64,000 nt of DNA, from NCBI GenBank assembly GCA_006176705.1, contig QRFJ01007155.1:41268-105267 (forward strand). Direction: 5' to 3'. Shown one piece after another: positions 12,693 to 24,839 of the stretch. Position 1 is the first letter of the stretch. Each line of letters starts with the position of its first letter. This DNA comes from Cocos nucifera. Its lineage: Eukaryota; Streptophyta; Magnoliopsida; Arecales; Arecaceae. The position numbers and the translations under genes are program-made. The notes beneath the pieces are model-generated. The model saw only the letters and a program-made list of their open reading frames with translations, had not been told where the DNA came from and made no database searches.

Positions 12693-13439
12693 GCTTAATG
12701 TGATCTATATGCATATTTAAATTATTTTTTAGATTACATCTAAATAATAATCTATCTTTTTATATTAAAAATAAAATAATATGATTGCACAGACCGTAGG
12801 TTGTGTTACTATAGGGTTTATCCCCTACAGTGTAGGTTGTCCTACTACGTACTGATCTCGATCATTAAATCATAAAATTTTAGATTTGATCTAATAATTT
12901 TTATGATATGATTATATAGTTTTGATCTAATTTTTAATCATGAATAAAAGTTTAGATTAGATCTAATTTGATTCATAATTTTTATGTATTATACGTAGAT
13001 CTAGATTAAAACCTACAACTAGTACTATTTGTGAAATGAGTCTACCCAATTTTTGAAATAGATCGATCCATTTGGTGAATAGTGCTAGAACTATTCAAAA
13101 TTTTAAAATATATTTTTGAAATGTCAAACCCTAACCCTCAGCCCAAAAACTTAATTAAGAATTAAGTATGTTGAATTAGGGTCTAGAATTATGAATTAAA
13201 GATTCTAAGTCATTAATCATAAAATGTGGATTATTGGGTTAGATGAATTAGGTCCACTAATTGGGTTAGACCTAAGATTAGTTAAAGAATAGACTAATTT
13301 AGAGTAATTGATTGAATCTAACCAAATATTGATTTAGATTAGGTTAAGGACTATTTAGACTCAATTACAATTATTGTAGTGGGTCAAGTCCATGCCTTTA
13401 ATGAGGACTAAATGGACTTGATTCATGGCTATGTGGTCG
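12693..13439 (+). other. C2 leader between primer site and gag, shortened
   Basis: This is non-coding leader RNA. It contains one copy of the Alpha leader hairpin module: stem arms at 12808-12816 and 12823-12831 around TTTATC, flanked by GTAGGTTGT on both sides. Compared with C3, whose leader is about 1.9 kb, roughly 960 bp is missing between the GGCTATGTGG region (about 13424) and the gag stub. No open frame of note was seen. Confidence 0.65.
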
Positions 13440-13482
13440 AATCCAAAATTTACAATGACAAATTAATGGGACCTAACTTTGA
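13440..13482 (+). pseudogene. C2 gag N-terminal stub before the C3 insertion
   Basis: About 40 bp resemble the C3 gag stretch around 17922-17957, with the words AATGACAAATTAATGGGACC against AATGATAAGTTGGTGGGACC. In C3 this encodes the N-terminal NDKLVGPNFD. The match is cut at 13482 by the LTR of C3, and the next codons (a WYRKLKI-like stretch) reappear at 44544. The gag start codon region has been lost in the leader deletion. This short piece is meaningful only together with 44544 onward. Confidence 0.65.
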
Positions 13483-15962
13483 TGTTGGGAATTGTATCCC
13501 AAAAGCTAATCGTTAGGCTGTTAATAGTTGAGCTACTTTGTATATGTAATTGATCATTGATAAATAAAATACTTTGGCATGTTTTTCATCATAAGTCTTC
13601 ATCTTCTAACAAACTCTATTTTTGTGATGAAGTCCATAGGATTATTTCATTTCGATAAAGAGAGGATTTATCGATTAGTCCTTAAATCAGTTCACGACCA
13701 AATGATAGGCTATTAAATAGGATGACAACGTCTATTGAGCATAGGTCGCTGTATGCCATATAGGTTGGTTATCCTCTTAACCAAGGAGTGTGGAGATACT
13801 GGTATGGCGTACAGGTGAGATGTATGGGTACATCATTATTGAACGTGATCAACTCCAGAGCATTTTGCTATTGAGGATGTCTCTGATGGGATATAGGTGT
13901 AAGTGTCCCTTAAACCTGAGATCACCTTAGTGACTTGCAAGCAACTCACTATGCTTTGATATCAGACTAACTAAATTTTTAATTCAGTAATGAAAGGCTT
14001 CTACGCACAGTCAAGTACTTGCAAAGTCGGTGTATGATCAAGATGAAATTGACCACTCCAAGAGTTGGAGAAGAATGTATCACTATATTTTAATATAGCA
14101 AAATCTTGGCCAGGATAATCCATCAGATGGATTTGATATTTTAAAATACGATATGAACAATTTGATCAGAGTTGATAGTTGAACTCTATGTCCTACAAGC
14201 ATTTTAGTCAAGGGGATGAATTATATGAAAACAATATCCGCATGGATTCTAAGGATGGTGTTCTACACATTCGACCTATCCGACCGTCGGATATCATTGC
14301 TAGATGGTCATTTTGATTGATACATGAATTTATTCCTATGCTACAGGCTTAGGTTTAGACCTACGAGGTCACACATATAAGAGCTCGCAATCTGATCAGA
14401 TGGTTGATCAATGATTGAGAATCATTCTAGGGTTAAATGATCAATACGATTGATGTTTAACCTAGTGCAAGTGTTGTAGGAGAATTGATTAGCAATTCGA
14501 TTGCTAATTATCTTAATTTAATTAAGTCAAAGGGTTGAGATTAAGTTTAATTAAATATAACTTAATTATATTTAATTTGGACTTGATTGGATCAAGTTCA
14601 ATTGACTTATTGGATAAGTCAAGTGCAAGAAAAAACTAGTCCAAGTCTAACTAGGACTTAGGTCAACCCAATTTTTTAATTTGATTAGAAAATTAAATTA
14701 AAATTAAATTAAATTTAATTAAACCATTAATTAGGTTAGAACCTAATTTAATTTGATTTAGTTGGTTTTGGTTTAATTTGGTTTAAGAAATCACTTTGAC
14801 CAAGTCATAGATAGAATCCTAGTAAGACTAGGATTCCTCCTTGCGCCACCTTAGTCCCAATGCCTCCTTGCCTATTTTTTTGGTATTTCTCATGAAAAAT
14901 CCTTTTCTTCTTGATCTTCACATATGCCCCCTCTCTTCCTCTCTTTCTCATATGGTAATTGGATAGAAGACCAAGTCAAAGAAGGAGTTTGTTTTGATAT
15001 TGGATTATATGAGATGAAATCCTAACAAATCCAAACTCTTCCCAAAAGGTGCCACCCCTCTCCAAATTAATTTCTCTCTTATTCTATATGAGAAACCCCT
15101 TTTCTTATGCACCTTTCCTTGCTAGTATATGCAAAAAATTATGGAGGGGGTGCCCAAGAGTTGGGCGCCCCTTGGCTTGCCCTATTTGACCTTTCCTTAT
15201 CTATTATTTGATCTAGACAAGAACTCTTCTTTTTTTATATATTTTTAATAAATTTTGGCTTAAAATTTTTGTGGTTTATAGACCTTTGAGAGGGCTTTGA
15301 GGTGTATGAAAATCAGGAAGAGAGAACCTCTGGGTGTTGAGAATCAATAGACACAAAACTAGGTGTCTAGGTGAGAACAAAGAGAAGAAGAAGAGGGTCT
15401 TCTTCTAGGATTGCTGTGTTCATCTCTTCCCTTCCTTCTTCCTTGGGTTTTCTAAGAGTGTCTCACACCTAAATCCTCTTCTCCTCCTTCTCCTATTTGG
15501 AAGAGTTTAATCTAGAAGAAAGAAGACATCTGATCAATCATCAAAAAAAGATCAGTACAGTACAAGCATACTGTGCTAATTTCCAGCATCTGAATTTTTG
15601 ATCGTGATTGTGGGCTCGTGTGGATGACTCCTAGAGGCTAGACACGTGTATGGCTTGCAACTTCATCCTCAAGCCTAAATCAATGAGTTAGAATATCTAA
15701 CTTGCTCAAGTAATAGATCTGATCTATTATTTTTTTCATACATGCATGAGATGTAGTCTAGTTCTAGGTTGATGTGATCAACCATTCCTTCTTATTTATT
15801 TTTTATTTTAGATTTAAATATCATAAAATAATCATATAATATGATCATAAATCTAGAGATTATTTGATATTTAAAATTAATTAGATTAATTTTGAGTCTT
15901 TTGCTGCTGATCTAGAAAAAATTTCAAGATCTAGCCTTGAAACCCTAGATCTGGTTCCTATA
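13483..15962 (+). repeat. C3 5' LTR (Alpha)
   Basis: The LTR is 2480 bp, beginning TGTTGGGAATTG and ending TTCCTATA two bases before the primer site. It matches 42053-44543 closely along its whole length, including the GGGTGCCCAAGAGTTGGGCG block (15148 and 43730). It lacks the 31-bp minisatellite seen in C2 and C5. Confidence 0.86.
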
Positions 15963-15964
15963 AT

Positions 15965-15982
15965 TGGTATCAGAGCCAGGTT
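15965..15982 (+). other. C3 primer-binding site
   Basis: TGGTATCAGAGCCAGGTT is an exact form of the copia initiator tRNA-Met primer site, placed two bases after the LTR end. Together with the LTR terminus it fixes the internal boundary. Confidence 0.9.
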
Positions 15983-17890
15983 AATTATTATATGATTATT
16001 GATGCATGCTTGGATTATTTTTAGATTAGATCTAATTAATAATCTAATATTTAAATCTAAAATTAAAATCTCAGATCATACGAACTGCTTTAAGATTGTC
16101 CTACTGTAAGGTTTATCCCTTATAGTACAAAGGTTGTCCTAGTTCATATAGATCTAATATTATTCATAAATTTATTAGATATGATCTGATGTTATTTATA
16201 ATTTATTTAAAAGGATTTTAGATCTAAAAATAAAAATTTTAGATTGCATGGATTGATCTCATAAGATTGTCCTACTGTAAGGTTTATCTCTTACGGTGAA
16301 AAGATTGTCCTAGAACGTGCTGATCTAAAACTTTGATCATAAAATTTTAGATTAGATCTAAGAGATTTTATGATCTGATTTAAAATATTTTTATCTAATT
16401 TTAATTATTATAAATATGTTAGATTTAATCTAAGTTGACTTATGATTGATTGATGTTGAAATTATTTCAATTACATGAAGTTATTTAGATTAGATCTAAA
16501 GTAGTTTCATGCTCTTCTTACTTGCATATTGGTTATGAATCAAACATGCAACTTGGTTAGTAGAATCATGTTGTAAATATTTTATAAATATAAAAATTAT
16601 TTTTGAAAAGCCGAACCCCAATCTTCAGTCCAAAACTTAATTAAGAATTAAGAAGTTGTTTGATTAGAATTTAGGATTGTAAATTGAAGATCCTAAGATA
16701 CGAATCATAACACATTAGGTTAATTGGATTAGTAGAGATTAGGTCCATTAATTGGGTTAGACCTAGGATTAGATTAAAGAATGGACTTAATCAGAGAATT
16801 GACTAAATCTAATCAATTGTTATCTTAGATTAGGTCAAGAATTCTCCAGATCAATTACAATAGTTATAGTTGGTCAAGTCCATATCTTTAACGAGACCCA
16901 AGATGAACTTGATTCTTGGCTACGTGGTATAGCATGAACTATTAGATTGATCTAATTGAAACTAATTAAACCAGTTGGTGTCTAAGGTAAATCAGACTGA
17001 TGGTTTTTAATTGGTAGCCCGCTTATCTGACCATTTCTGATGGTGTCTAAGGCAAGCTTTGGCAGACCCTCCCACTGATCAAACATACCTGGTCTCTTAG
17101 TAAAATTATATTTTGATCGGATCATTTGACTATTCGAGCTGACCCATGTCAGCAAGGTAAATCAGTTTGACTGATTTAGGTGCTCCTAGACCAGTCTATT
17201 AATGATCTCCCTTAAGCTGACTTGGTGAAGTTAGTGAAAGAATCATGATAAGCTGGTTTATTTGACCTTCTCTAATCTTCAAATTAAATTATCTAAGATT
17301 ATTAGGTCTCTAAAATAAAATAGTAATATGATAATTGGATCATAGCCTCCTATTAAAGTGGATGATAATGGATCCATCAATTGGATAATCATTGGAGGCT
17401 TAAAGGTCTGGTACTTATCGGTTGATGGAATTATCATTCATTATATGATCTTTTGGATACATCTTTCTAAATGGTGGTCAGATGGGCCAACCAAAGTTGG
17501 GCCTGATCATTCATTGGTTGGATGGGTCAAGTATGGTCATGTTAATGGTTGGACCTAACTGGATCCTTTTCTGAGAAGGCCAAAGCCAACTGATCAGGGG
17601 CTGGGGCAAAATTTAATTACTAAAAGTTGTTTGGAGAAACAATTGGTTTTGGAGAAACAATTGGTTATTAACCTATCCTTAGATGCACATGGGTTGAACA
17701 ACTAAAGTGGAGCTCGTGTGCAGTCTATGTGGATTCTAGTACCCACTAAGGAATTAGGATAATTTTTCAAATTGAAGGTAGAGGCTACTAATTCGAATAA
17801 AATAGTGGAAGAACCTTTTGATTAAAAGTACAAATCTTTAGGTTTAATGAATCAATTACTAATTAGGTTATGATTTTTCTTTGTACAGAT
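15983..17890 (+). other. C3 leader RNA region with two hairpin modules
   Basis: This is about 1.9 kb without a credible gene. Two copies of a short module lie 171 bp apart. The first has arms at 16102-16111 and 16118-16127, the second at 16273-16281 and 16290-16298. Each has loop GTTTATC or similar and a TTGTCCTA repeat on both sides. The rest is AT-rich text shared with the leaders of C2 and C5. A short open frame at 17358-17558 has no recognisable family and is probably chance. Confidence 0.65.
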
Positions 17891-18770
17891 ATGGCTACTT
17901 TTCTATCACTTCGATCATTATTGGATAATGATAAGTTGGTGGGACCCAACTTCGATAGCTGGTATCGAAAGTTAAAGATTGTCCTGGAGTATGAACGCAT
18001 CCTACATGTGGTAATGGATGATGCACCTGAGGAGCTAGCTGCAAATGCATGTAGAACTGTCAGAGATACTTATCAGAAGTGGCTCAGTGATTGAACCATG
18101 GTAAGCTACATTATGCTGGCTGTGATGTGCGATGAGTTCAGTCATAGATTTGAGATGACTCAGCCAAAGAACATGCTTCAAGTGTTGGAGGATTTCTTTG
18201 GCACACCCGATGACGTGGAGAGGCACAAGACTAGTTGTGCCACTTTCAATGCTAAAATGAAGGATGGAGCCTTTGTCACCGATCATGTACTGTACATGAT
18301 CGAGCTGATAGAGTGCTTGAGCAAGCTCGACTTTTGCTTGCACAAATAGCTTGGGAAAGATGCAATACTGAACTTCCTACCCAAGTCTTATCTCCCATTC
18401 CTTACACATTATAGAATGTCAAAGCCTGAAGTTGACTACCACGGATTACTGGGGTTACTTTAGAACTTTGAGAAGGATCACCAACTCCATAAAGAGTCAG
18501 TGAACTTAGTGGGAGGTTCATCTTCTCGTTCTCAACCCTTTGGAAAAGGAAAGAAGAACAAGAAGAAGAAAGCTAAGAAGGTGCAAGTTCAGGCTAGAAC
18601 ATCTACGCAGGGCCAGACCAAAAAAATTAAGCTCGATAAGAGTCAAGCTAAATGCTTCTTTTGCAAGAAGCGAAGGCACTGAAAGAGGAACTATCCTCTG
18701 TACATTGCCTTCCTGGATCCGAACAAGCAGAGGAAGAAGCAAGGTATTATTAGGCAAAGTATTTATATGA
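17891..18770 (+). pseudogene. C3 gag remnant
   Basis: Gag forms the particle that packages element RNA. The start was chosen at 17891 because MATFLSLRSLLDNDKL matches the gag start of C5 (MATNLSLRSLLDNDKL). The frame then runs through the copia gag core (SWYRKLKIVLEYERIL, then DEFSHRFEM and DFFGTPDDVERHK) to a basic linker rich in Lys and a zinc-knuckle region near 18650-18690. The knuckle starts CFFCKK but a stop replaces the Trp after its His, and the last Cys is Tyr. Stops lie at 18092 (TGA) and 18347 (TAG). The reading frame is otherwise unshifted into protease. Dead copy. Confidence 0.85.
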
Positions 18771-20018
18771 TAACTCATTGCAATTTCTCTATTTGTGATA
18801 TTAGTGATCGGATATTGGATACCAGAAGCCTTTATCATATTTGCAATTCATTACAGAGGTTGCAGGTCAGTAGAAGATTCAAACAAGGCAAAAGATTCCT
18901 GAACGTTGGAGATGGAAGACCAGTTCCAGTTCTAACTTTAAAAATTTTGAAACTTGTATTTGAATCTCATACCATTGTTCTTAGTGATTATCATTTCTAT
19001 CCTAGTTTCTTTTTAAATATCATTTCTGTAGGCCTTTTGGCCATGAATAATTATGAAATTTCAATATAGAAATGAGTTTGTAATGTCATTATGAATGGTG
19101 TTACTATTTTTTTATGGATAATTGAACAATGGTGTATATATGTTATCACAACCTATTAATGTAGTCTATTCAACTAGCAAACATCCTAGACAAGATAATA
19201 TGACATATATCTACTTATGGCACTGTAGGCTAGATCATATAAATAAGAACAGGATAAGCAAGCTGGCTCAAGAGGGTATCCTCGAACTTATTGATTGTGA
19301 ATCACTTCCAACCTATGAATCCTTTCTTCTTGGTAAAATGACCAAGTTAGCTTTTACTAAAAAAGATGAGAGAGCCACTGAGCTCTTAGGTCTAGTACAT
19401 ACTGATGTATGTGGATCGATGAGCACAAGTGCTAGAGGTGGATATATCTACTTCATCATTTTCATAGAAGGTCTATCCAGATATGGATATGTCTATCTCA
19501 TTAGACATAAGTCAGATTTTTTTGAAATGTTCAAACAATTCCAAAGTGAACAAGAAAAATAAACTAAAAAGAGTATTAAAACTTTTCAGTCTGATCGAGA
19601 AGTGGAATACCTTTCTGGTGAGTTTCTCACATATCTAGGATAGAATGAGATTCTCTCCCAATGGACTCCTCCAGGAACACTACTGCATAATGGTGTATCT
19701 AAAAGAAGAAATCGGATACTGTTAGACATGATCTGATCCATAATGAGTTTTGCCAGCTTGCCGATATCCCTCTAGGGATATGCACTCGAATTGACTTGCT
19801 AACTTTTAAATAAGATTCCAAGTAAATCTATGGTTAAAACTCCATATGAGATATGTACAGGACGTAAGCCAGCACTTTCACACCTCAGAGTCTGGAGGTG
19901 CCCGATTTATGTCAAACAGTTAATTATAGATAAACTTGGACCTAGGTTTGATAAGTGCACATTTATAGGGTACCTAAAAGAGACCAAAGAATACTATTTC
20001 TATCATGCTGATGAATAA
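18771..20018 (+). pseudogene. C3 protease and integrase remnant
   Basis: The protease active site LDTG reads LDTR near 18814-18828. The following YHICNSLQ and FLNVGDGR stretches are typical of this family. A one-base shift moves the frame between about 19070 and 19122, next to a run of seven T. The GAG-pre-integrase domain (WHCRLDHINKNRISKLAQ) begins near 19220; its zinc-binding CxxC half is degraded. The integrase core starts with HTDVCGSMS and continues to FKQFQSEQEK. It then stops at 19560, and the second catalytic Asp region near 19590 reads SDREVEYL. The integrase C-terminus (TPYEICTGRKPALSHLRVW) is at 19835-19900. A TAA at 20016 replaces a Gln codon seen in C5. Confidence 0.83.
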
Positions 20019-20679
20019 AAGGTGTTCGTCAGCTTTAGGACAATCTTTTTGGAAAAGAATTTCCTTAGTGAAGGAACTATTGCATCTAAGGTAGAACTTG
20101 ATGAAGTTCAACAGGTAGAAAGTTCGACATGGAATGCTAAACCTGAGTCGGATTTGATCAGATCGGATCTGAAGCCTAGTGAATCCGCACCATTAAAGCG
20201 ATCTGGTAGAGTACCGTACCATCTGAATAGATACTATGAGTTCTTGATCCAGGATGGTGATCCCATCGAACTTGATGAGAATGATAAGAATCCAATCACT
20301 TACATGGATGCTATGCAGAGACTCGACTTTGAGAAATGGCTAGAAGCCATGAGATCCGAAATGAATTCCATGATGGTCAATGATGTATGGACATTAGTTG
20401 ACCCACCTGAAGGAATTAAACCCATTGGATGTAAATGGATATTCAAAAGAAAAAGAGGCATAGATGGAAAAGTGGAGACCTATAAAGCCCATCTGGTTGC
20501 CAAGGGGTATCGTCAATGTTATGGTATTGACTATGATGAGACATTCTCCTCAGTGGCAATGCTCAAATTCATTCGGATAATGCTTGCAATAGCTGTCCAC
20601 CTAGACTATGAGATCTGATAGTTGGATGTGAAGACAGCTTTTCTAAATGGAGAGCTGATCGAAGAGGTGTATATGATAC
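20019..20679 (+). pseudogene. C3 reverse transcriptase N-terminal part, cut by C4
   Basis: One open stretch of 198 codons (20022-20618) covers the linker and the first half of RT, including WLEAMRSEMNSM, VWTLVDPPEGIKPIGCKW and KAHLVAKGYR. It ends at adjacent TGA and TAG codons (20616-20621), where Beta elements have TGGCAA for Trp-Gln. The following MDVK-like text continues to EEVYMI and is cut at 20679 by the C4 LTR. The YVDD part of RT is missing from the window because of the later deletion. The remaining C3 sequence resumes at 41704. Confidence 0.85.
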
Positions 20680-22964
20680 TATTAGATATGTGTGCCCTAG
20701 AAGCTAGAATTGGCTAACACTTGTAATACACATCTAAGGACAAAATTATAATTTTGACTATAAATAATAAAATGAATTATTTTCTATCATAGTGTGTATT
20801 TAAAAGTATCTGTGATACATCCCTTGGGTTAATGATAATGATAGTTCATATTTTCAAGAGTTGAAAATTTAAGACATGAATTTTTATTATTAACTCATAA
20901 AATGCTCCTAACAGTAGGATCATCATGAGGATGGTGATTGATTTGGAAGGTTGGTGTATGATTGCTTCTTTAGGATAGATGAGTCTTGAGTCTATGGTGT
21001 AAAGACATCGAAGCAAGAGTATAGGTACTCGTTAGAGAACGAGGGCATTGAGCATGACCACCTCGAGTAGTCATCAGGAAGTCTATCTTCTCATCAATGA
21101 CTGGCTCGAAGCTGTAGTGGTGTGTCTGATTCTTTAACCTGAGGTGCATCGGCAGTTCACCTTAAGGATGTTATTGTTTGACTATACCATAACTAGATCT
21201 CTTAGCCATTCAAAATCCTGAGGTGTATGTTGGATATAGCATGTTCAATGTAGGAATTGGATTGCACCAATAGGAGATCTATCTACCTCAGTAGATGAGG
21301 AGTAGTCCTATGATGATCATGAGAATCAAGTCCATAAGTCCATGGCCATGGCAGAGTGAAATAATAGAAAGAGTTTCTATTAGAATTTTCATATTGAACC
21401 TGAATCGAATGATTAATTCATATGATGGAAATTAGGGTTTGACGAGATCACCTTAACCCTAATCTGATCGGAGCTCAAGATGGAAGAAATTAATCACTCA
21501 AGTAACTACACCAAGAGGTTTATTTTCAGTTCTGATGGATTACCACCATATGTTGCTAGGTGTCACTAGTCGATTTTGGGAGCAATTAGAATGATTTGGA
21601 TGATCGATGATACTAGTTGTCTGAATCAGAAAAGTTCTAATCCATCAGAAGATGTTTCGATGATGTCGATGTAAAGATCATGACATATCGCATTACCATA
21701 TGGAACTGAACCTAGCTGGGTCACATAAACAAGGGTTTGGATCTAGATATCATCAATTGGACTAACCCAGTTCAAATGATTTGAATAAGATTCAATTAGA
21801 TTCAAGAAAATCATGCTAGCACACGATTGAGCCTAATGTTCTCCTTCAATAATTGTTAAGAGTTGTCTCGACTGAGCCAAATACATTTGAGCTCACATAA
21901 AAAATTTTATTTGGTTTGACTAGAGTTTGTTCAGGTTAGAAAAGGATTGTCTTAATTTATAAGATAAATTTGAGACAACACCTGCCATATTTCATCACCT
22001 GCTAAATCTTATCTTTGAACTTTGGTCAAATGTTGACCTTTGATACTTAGACATCTGCCCATATGTCATGCACCCATAGGAGAGAGCTTTGACTCTTGTC
22101 CACTTGCTAAATAGCAGAAAGGCAAGAGGCACATGCCTAGGGAGGCGTGCATCCAAAGTGGGTAAGAATTGGAGTCCCATACAGATGGAACTCCGTTGCT
22201 TCATGCATTCAACTTGGGTGGCGCCAAAGAGTCATCTTTGACCAGTCTTGGTGCCACCTAAGGAGGTTTGTGAGGGACTCTAATCTAATGGAATCAGATG
22301 ATGTCATTCCATCAATCAGATTTAGATCTGATTGCATGAAGAGCCGTGATTGGTCGAGATGATGTGGCACTGCATGGCATAGTAGGGTCTATATAAACCC
22401 TATCTGCGCCTAGGATTTTGATCCTCTACCCTTTGCCCATGCCATAAGGCTTCTCTCCCTCCCTCTCCATGCCACCTTCAGATCCTCTCTCTCCTCTCCA
22501 TGCTCAAGAAGCTTTGGACTCGAGTTTGGTGTGATCCAAGCAAGAGAAAGGCGACAAGAAAGGAGAAGGCAATAGTACTGCAAGAGATAACACCTAATCT
22601 TCAAAAGGTATTTTGAAGACCTTCAAGATCAGATCCAGATCTGATCATTGGAGCACAGATTGAGAAGGAGAAGATCTCTAGATCCTACCCAAGTGGATAC
22701 CGATAGAGGCCAGGCACTTGCATGGCTATGTCCAGAACCTCAGGCAAATATCAGGATCATCATAGGGTAATAGGATTACCCATAATAAGGTACAATTAAA
22801 TTAGATTTAATTTAATTTATTTTTATTTTTTTTATTAGATTAATAAAATTAGATCTAAAGAGTCTTAGATCTAATTTAGATCTAATAGAAAAATTTTTAA
22901 AATATCCCTCTTGATCATATCAGATCTAAACGAATCTAATCCGAGAAATAGGATTTTTCCTTCA
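20680..22964 (+). repeat. C4 5' LTR (Beta)
   Basis: The LTR is 2285 bp, starting TATTAGATATGTGTGCCC (the family norm is TGTTAG) and ending TTTTTCCTTCA, two bases before the primer site. The TATA box at 22390 implies a U3 of about 1.7 kb and an R-U5 of about 0.55 kb. It aligns with 28788-30818 and with the reverse complements of the C6 LTRs. Confidence 0.88.
22390..22397 (+). promoter_or_regulatory. TATA box of the C4 5' LTR
   Basis: TATATAAA lies in a GC-richer setting (GGGTCTATATAAACCCTATC). The 3' LTR has the same box at 30500-30507. The C6 LTRs carry CTATAAATAA-type boxes at the equivalent place on the minus strand (46604-46614 and 54772-54782). Transcription would begin roughly 30 bp downstream; this is inferred. 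Confidence 0.65.
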
Positions 22965-22966
22965 AC

Positions 22967-22984
22967 TGGTATCAGAGCTAGGTT
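22967..22984 (+). other. C4 primer-binding site
   Basis: TGGTATCAGAGCTAGGTT matches the tRNA-Met primer site with one change and is two bases inside the LTR. Confidence 0.88.
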
Positions 22985-24839
22985 CCATAATTATTTAGAT
23001 ATAATTTTAATGTAATTTTGATAGAATAATTAGATGATTTTAGATGTCACATTAGATATTATTAGATCTAAAATTAAAAATTAAAAGAATTAAATAATCT
23101 AGATCTAAGATGTATGAGATGCTTGACTAGACTAGGAATATAATTGTTCTATGTGTAGTCTAGGATGATCATAGTTTTAATTTGATTAATTATAATTTTA
23201 GATCTATTTATTTATTATTTTTTGATATTATAAATATTATAATTAAATCTAAAAAATAGAAAATAAATTTATTTAATTTTTCATATGAGATATGGTAGAT
23301 GCATGTTTAGTCTAGTTGTAGAGTAGTTCTACAAAATTATCTTAAATAAATTTAATTTGATATGATCAAATTTAAATTTTATTTTTTAGATATTTATAAG
23401 ATAATTTAGATCTAGAAATATGCATGATATGATATATGAGATATATGCAAGATATATTTTTAAGTTAGATCAATTTTATATATGTGATATATATGTAGAT
23501 CTAACTAGTTTTGTAGAATCATCATATTTTTGATTAAGGTGTTCCCCTTAGCCGTCCGATCATAAGAATAAAGTAAAATTTAAACACCCTCTCCTTCCAT
23601 TCGATGGAATATTCTTATGATGTGTAGGGATGCTGCGCATTTGTCCTTAATCAAAAATCAAAAACTTATTTTCTTCAAAATCCTAGATTCTGAAATCCTA
23701 GGATTTTATTTACATATTTTATTTATGAATTCTAAACTTAATTAAAAATTAAGATTTTAAAATATATTAGATCTAAAATTAAAAATTTTTAAATCTAAGA
23801 TATATTCATAAAATTAGGTTCGGACTTGGGTAGCTCAATTAGATCTAGCAGTTGATCAAACCGAATCAAGAGTCGGTTAGATGGGATCAAGAGTGATTAA
23901 ATTAACCAACCGAATAGGATTAAGTTTGGGTCAAGGTTGAGTCACATGAGTGATCGATCAAGTTAAGACCTAATTAGACTCAGTGGTTAGAGTCTGGATT
24001 ATAGGCTAACCTGATTGATTTTGACTCAATAATTTGGTATCTAAGGTAAGTTTGGCAGATACGACCGACTGATTTTTAATTGAGAGCTACTCGACTCGAA
24101 TGCATTCTTTTCAAGTTAATGGCATATCCCTTCCATCGATCTCACTTACCTAGCCATATTTGTCGGCTCAGTTCTGATCTAAGGTGGCTAATAATCCAAG
24201 CTAACCCATGCCACTAGGTTAGTCATAATGGTTTTGACTATATCAAGTCAAGTTTAAAGAGATCTAAATCAAATCTCCCTAAGAAAAGATTATGTCTAAG
24301 GTCTTCCACCATTGTAGATGTGCACACCCTTTTCAAGGTTGATTGTTCTCTGCTGGTCATAGTGGTTCAGTTGCACCAAAAAGATGCAACCATATCTATT
24401 AGGATATTAGATGCTATGGGCTGGAGGATGGATTGGGCTCAATATTCCAGATATGGTGAGAGACTCAATTAAAAATCCAATCTATGCAAATGGGGGGTCT
24501 GACTTAACTAAGGAGTGGATCAATATTTCGAATATGGTGAAATTCATGAATTAGAGATCAAGCCTGAGTGCACCATGATTAGAGAATCATTGGACAAGAG
24601 TTGTTCACTCATTGGCTAACCCATCACCAATAACTATTAGGTGAGGTAATGAGTCAGTTGGTGGGACTGCACCACCCACTAGAAATCATTAATCATAGAG
24701 ATTTTTGCATCTCTATAGAGGAAGTGTAGGGATTCAAAAAAATAATGGGAGCTAATTTATTTAAAAATTAAAATCCTAAATAAATTGTTCAAGTCTTAAT
24801 TATAAAATCTAACTAAAAACTTTGACTCTCTACAAGAAA
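22985..24839 (+). other. C4 leader RNA region
   Basis: About 1.85 kb of non-coding leader separate the primer site from gag. It includes small stems (CTAGACTA with TAGTCTAG near 23115-23152), a long hairpin at 23527-23657 and AT-rich stretches. The text matches the C6 leader in reverse complement. No gene was seen. Confidence 0.65.
23527..23657 (+). other. Conserved long hairpin in the Beta leader
   Basis: A 13-bp outer stem (23527-23539 with 23645-23657), a 12-bp middle stem (23559-23570 with 23610-23621) and a 6-bp inner stem (TTCCAT 23595-23600 with ATGGAA 23604-23609, loop TCG) are all perfect. C6 keeps the same layout at 53494-53618 on the minus strand. The role is unknown; RNA packaging, dimer formation or translation control are possible. 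Confidence 0.6.

Noticed and set aside
15965..15982. tRNA-like sequence considered as a tRNA gene
   Set aside because: Only an 18-base match to the tRNA 3' end is present; no cloverleaf surrounds it. It is the primer-binding site.
17358..17558. A 66-codon open frame in the C3 leader
   Set aside because: Low complexity, no recognisable motif, and the matching part of C5 is not open.
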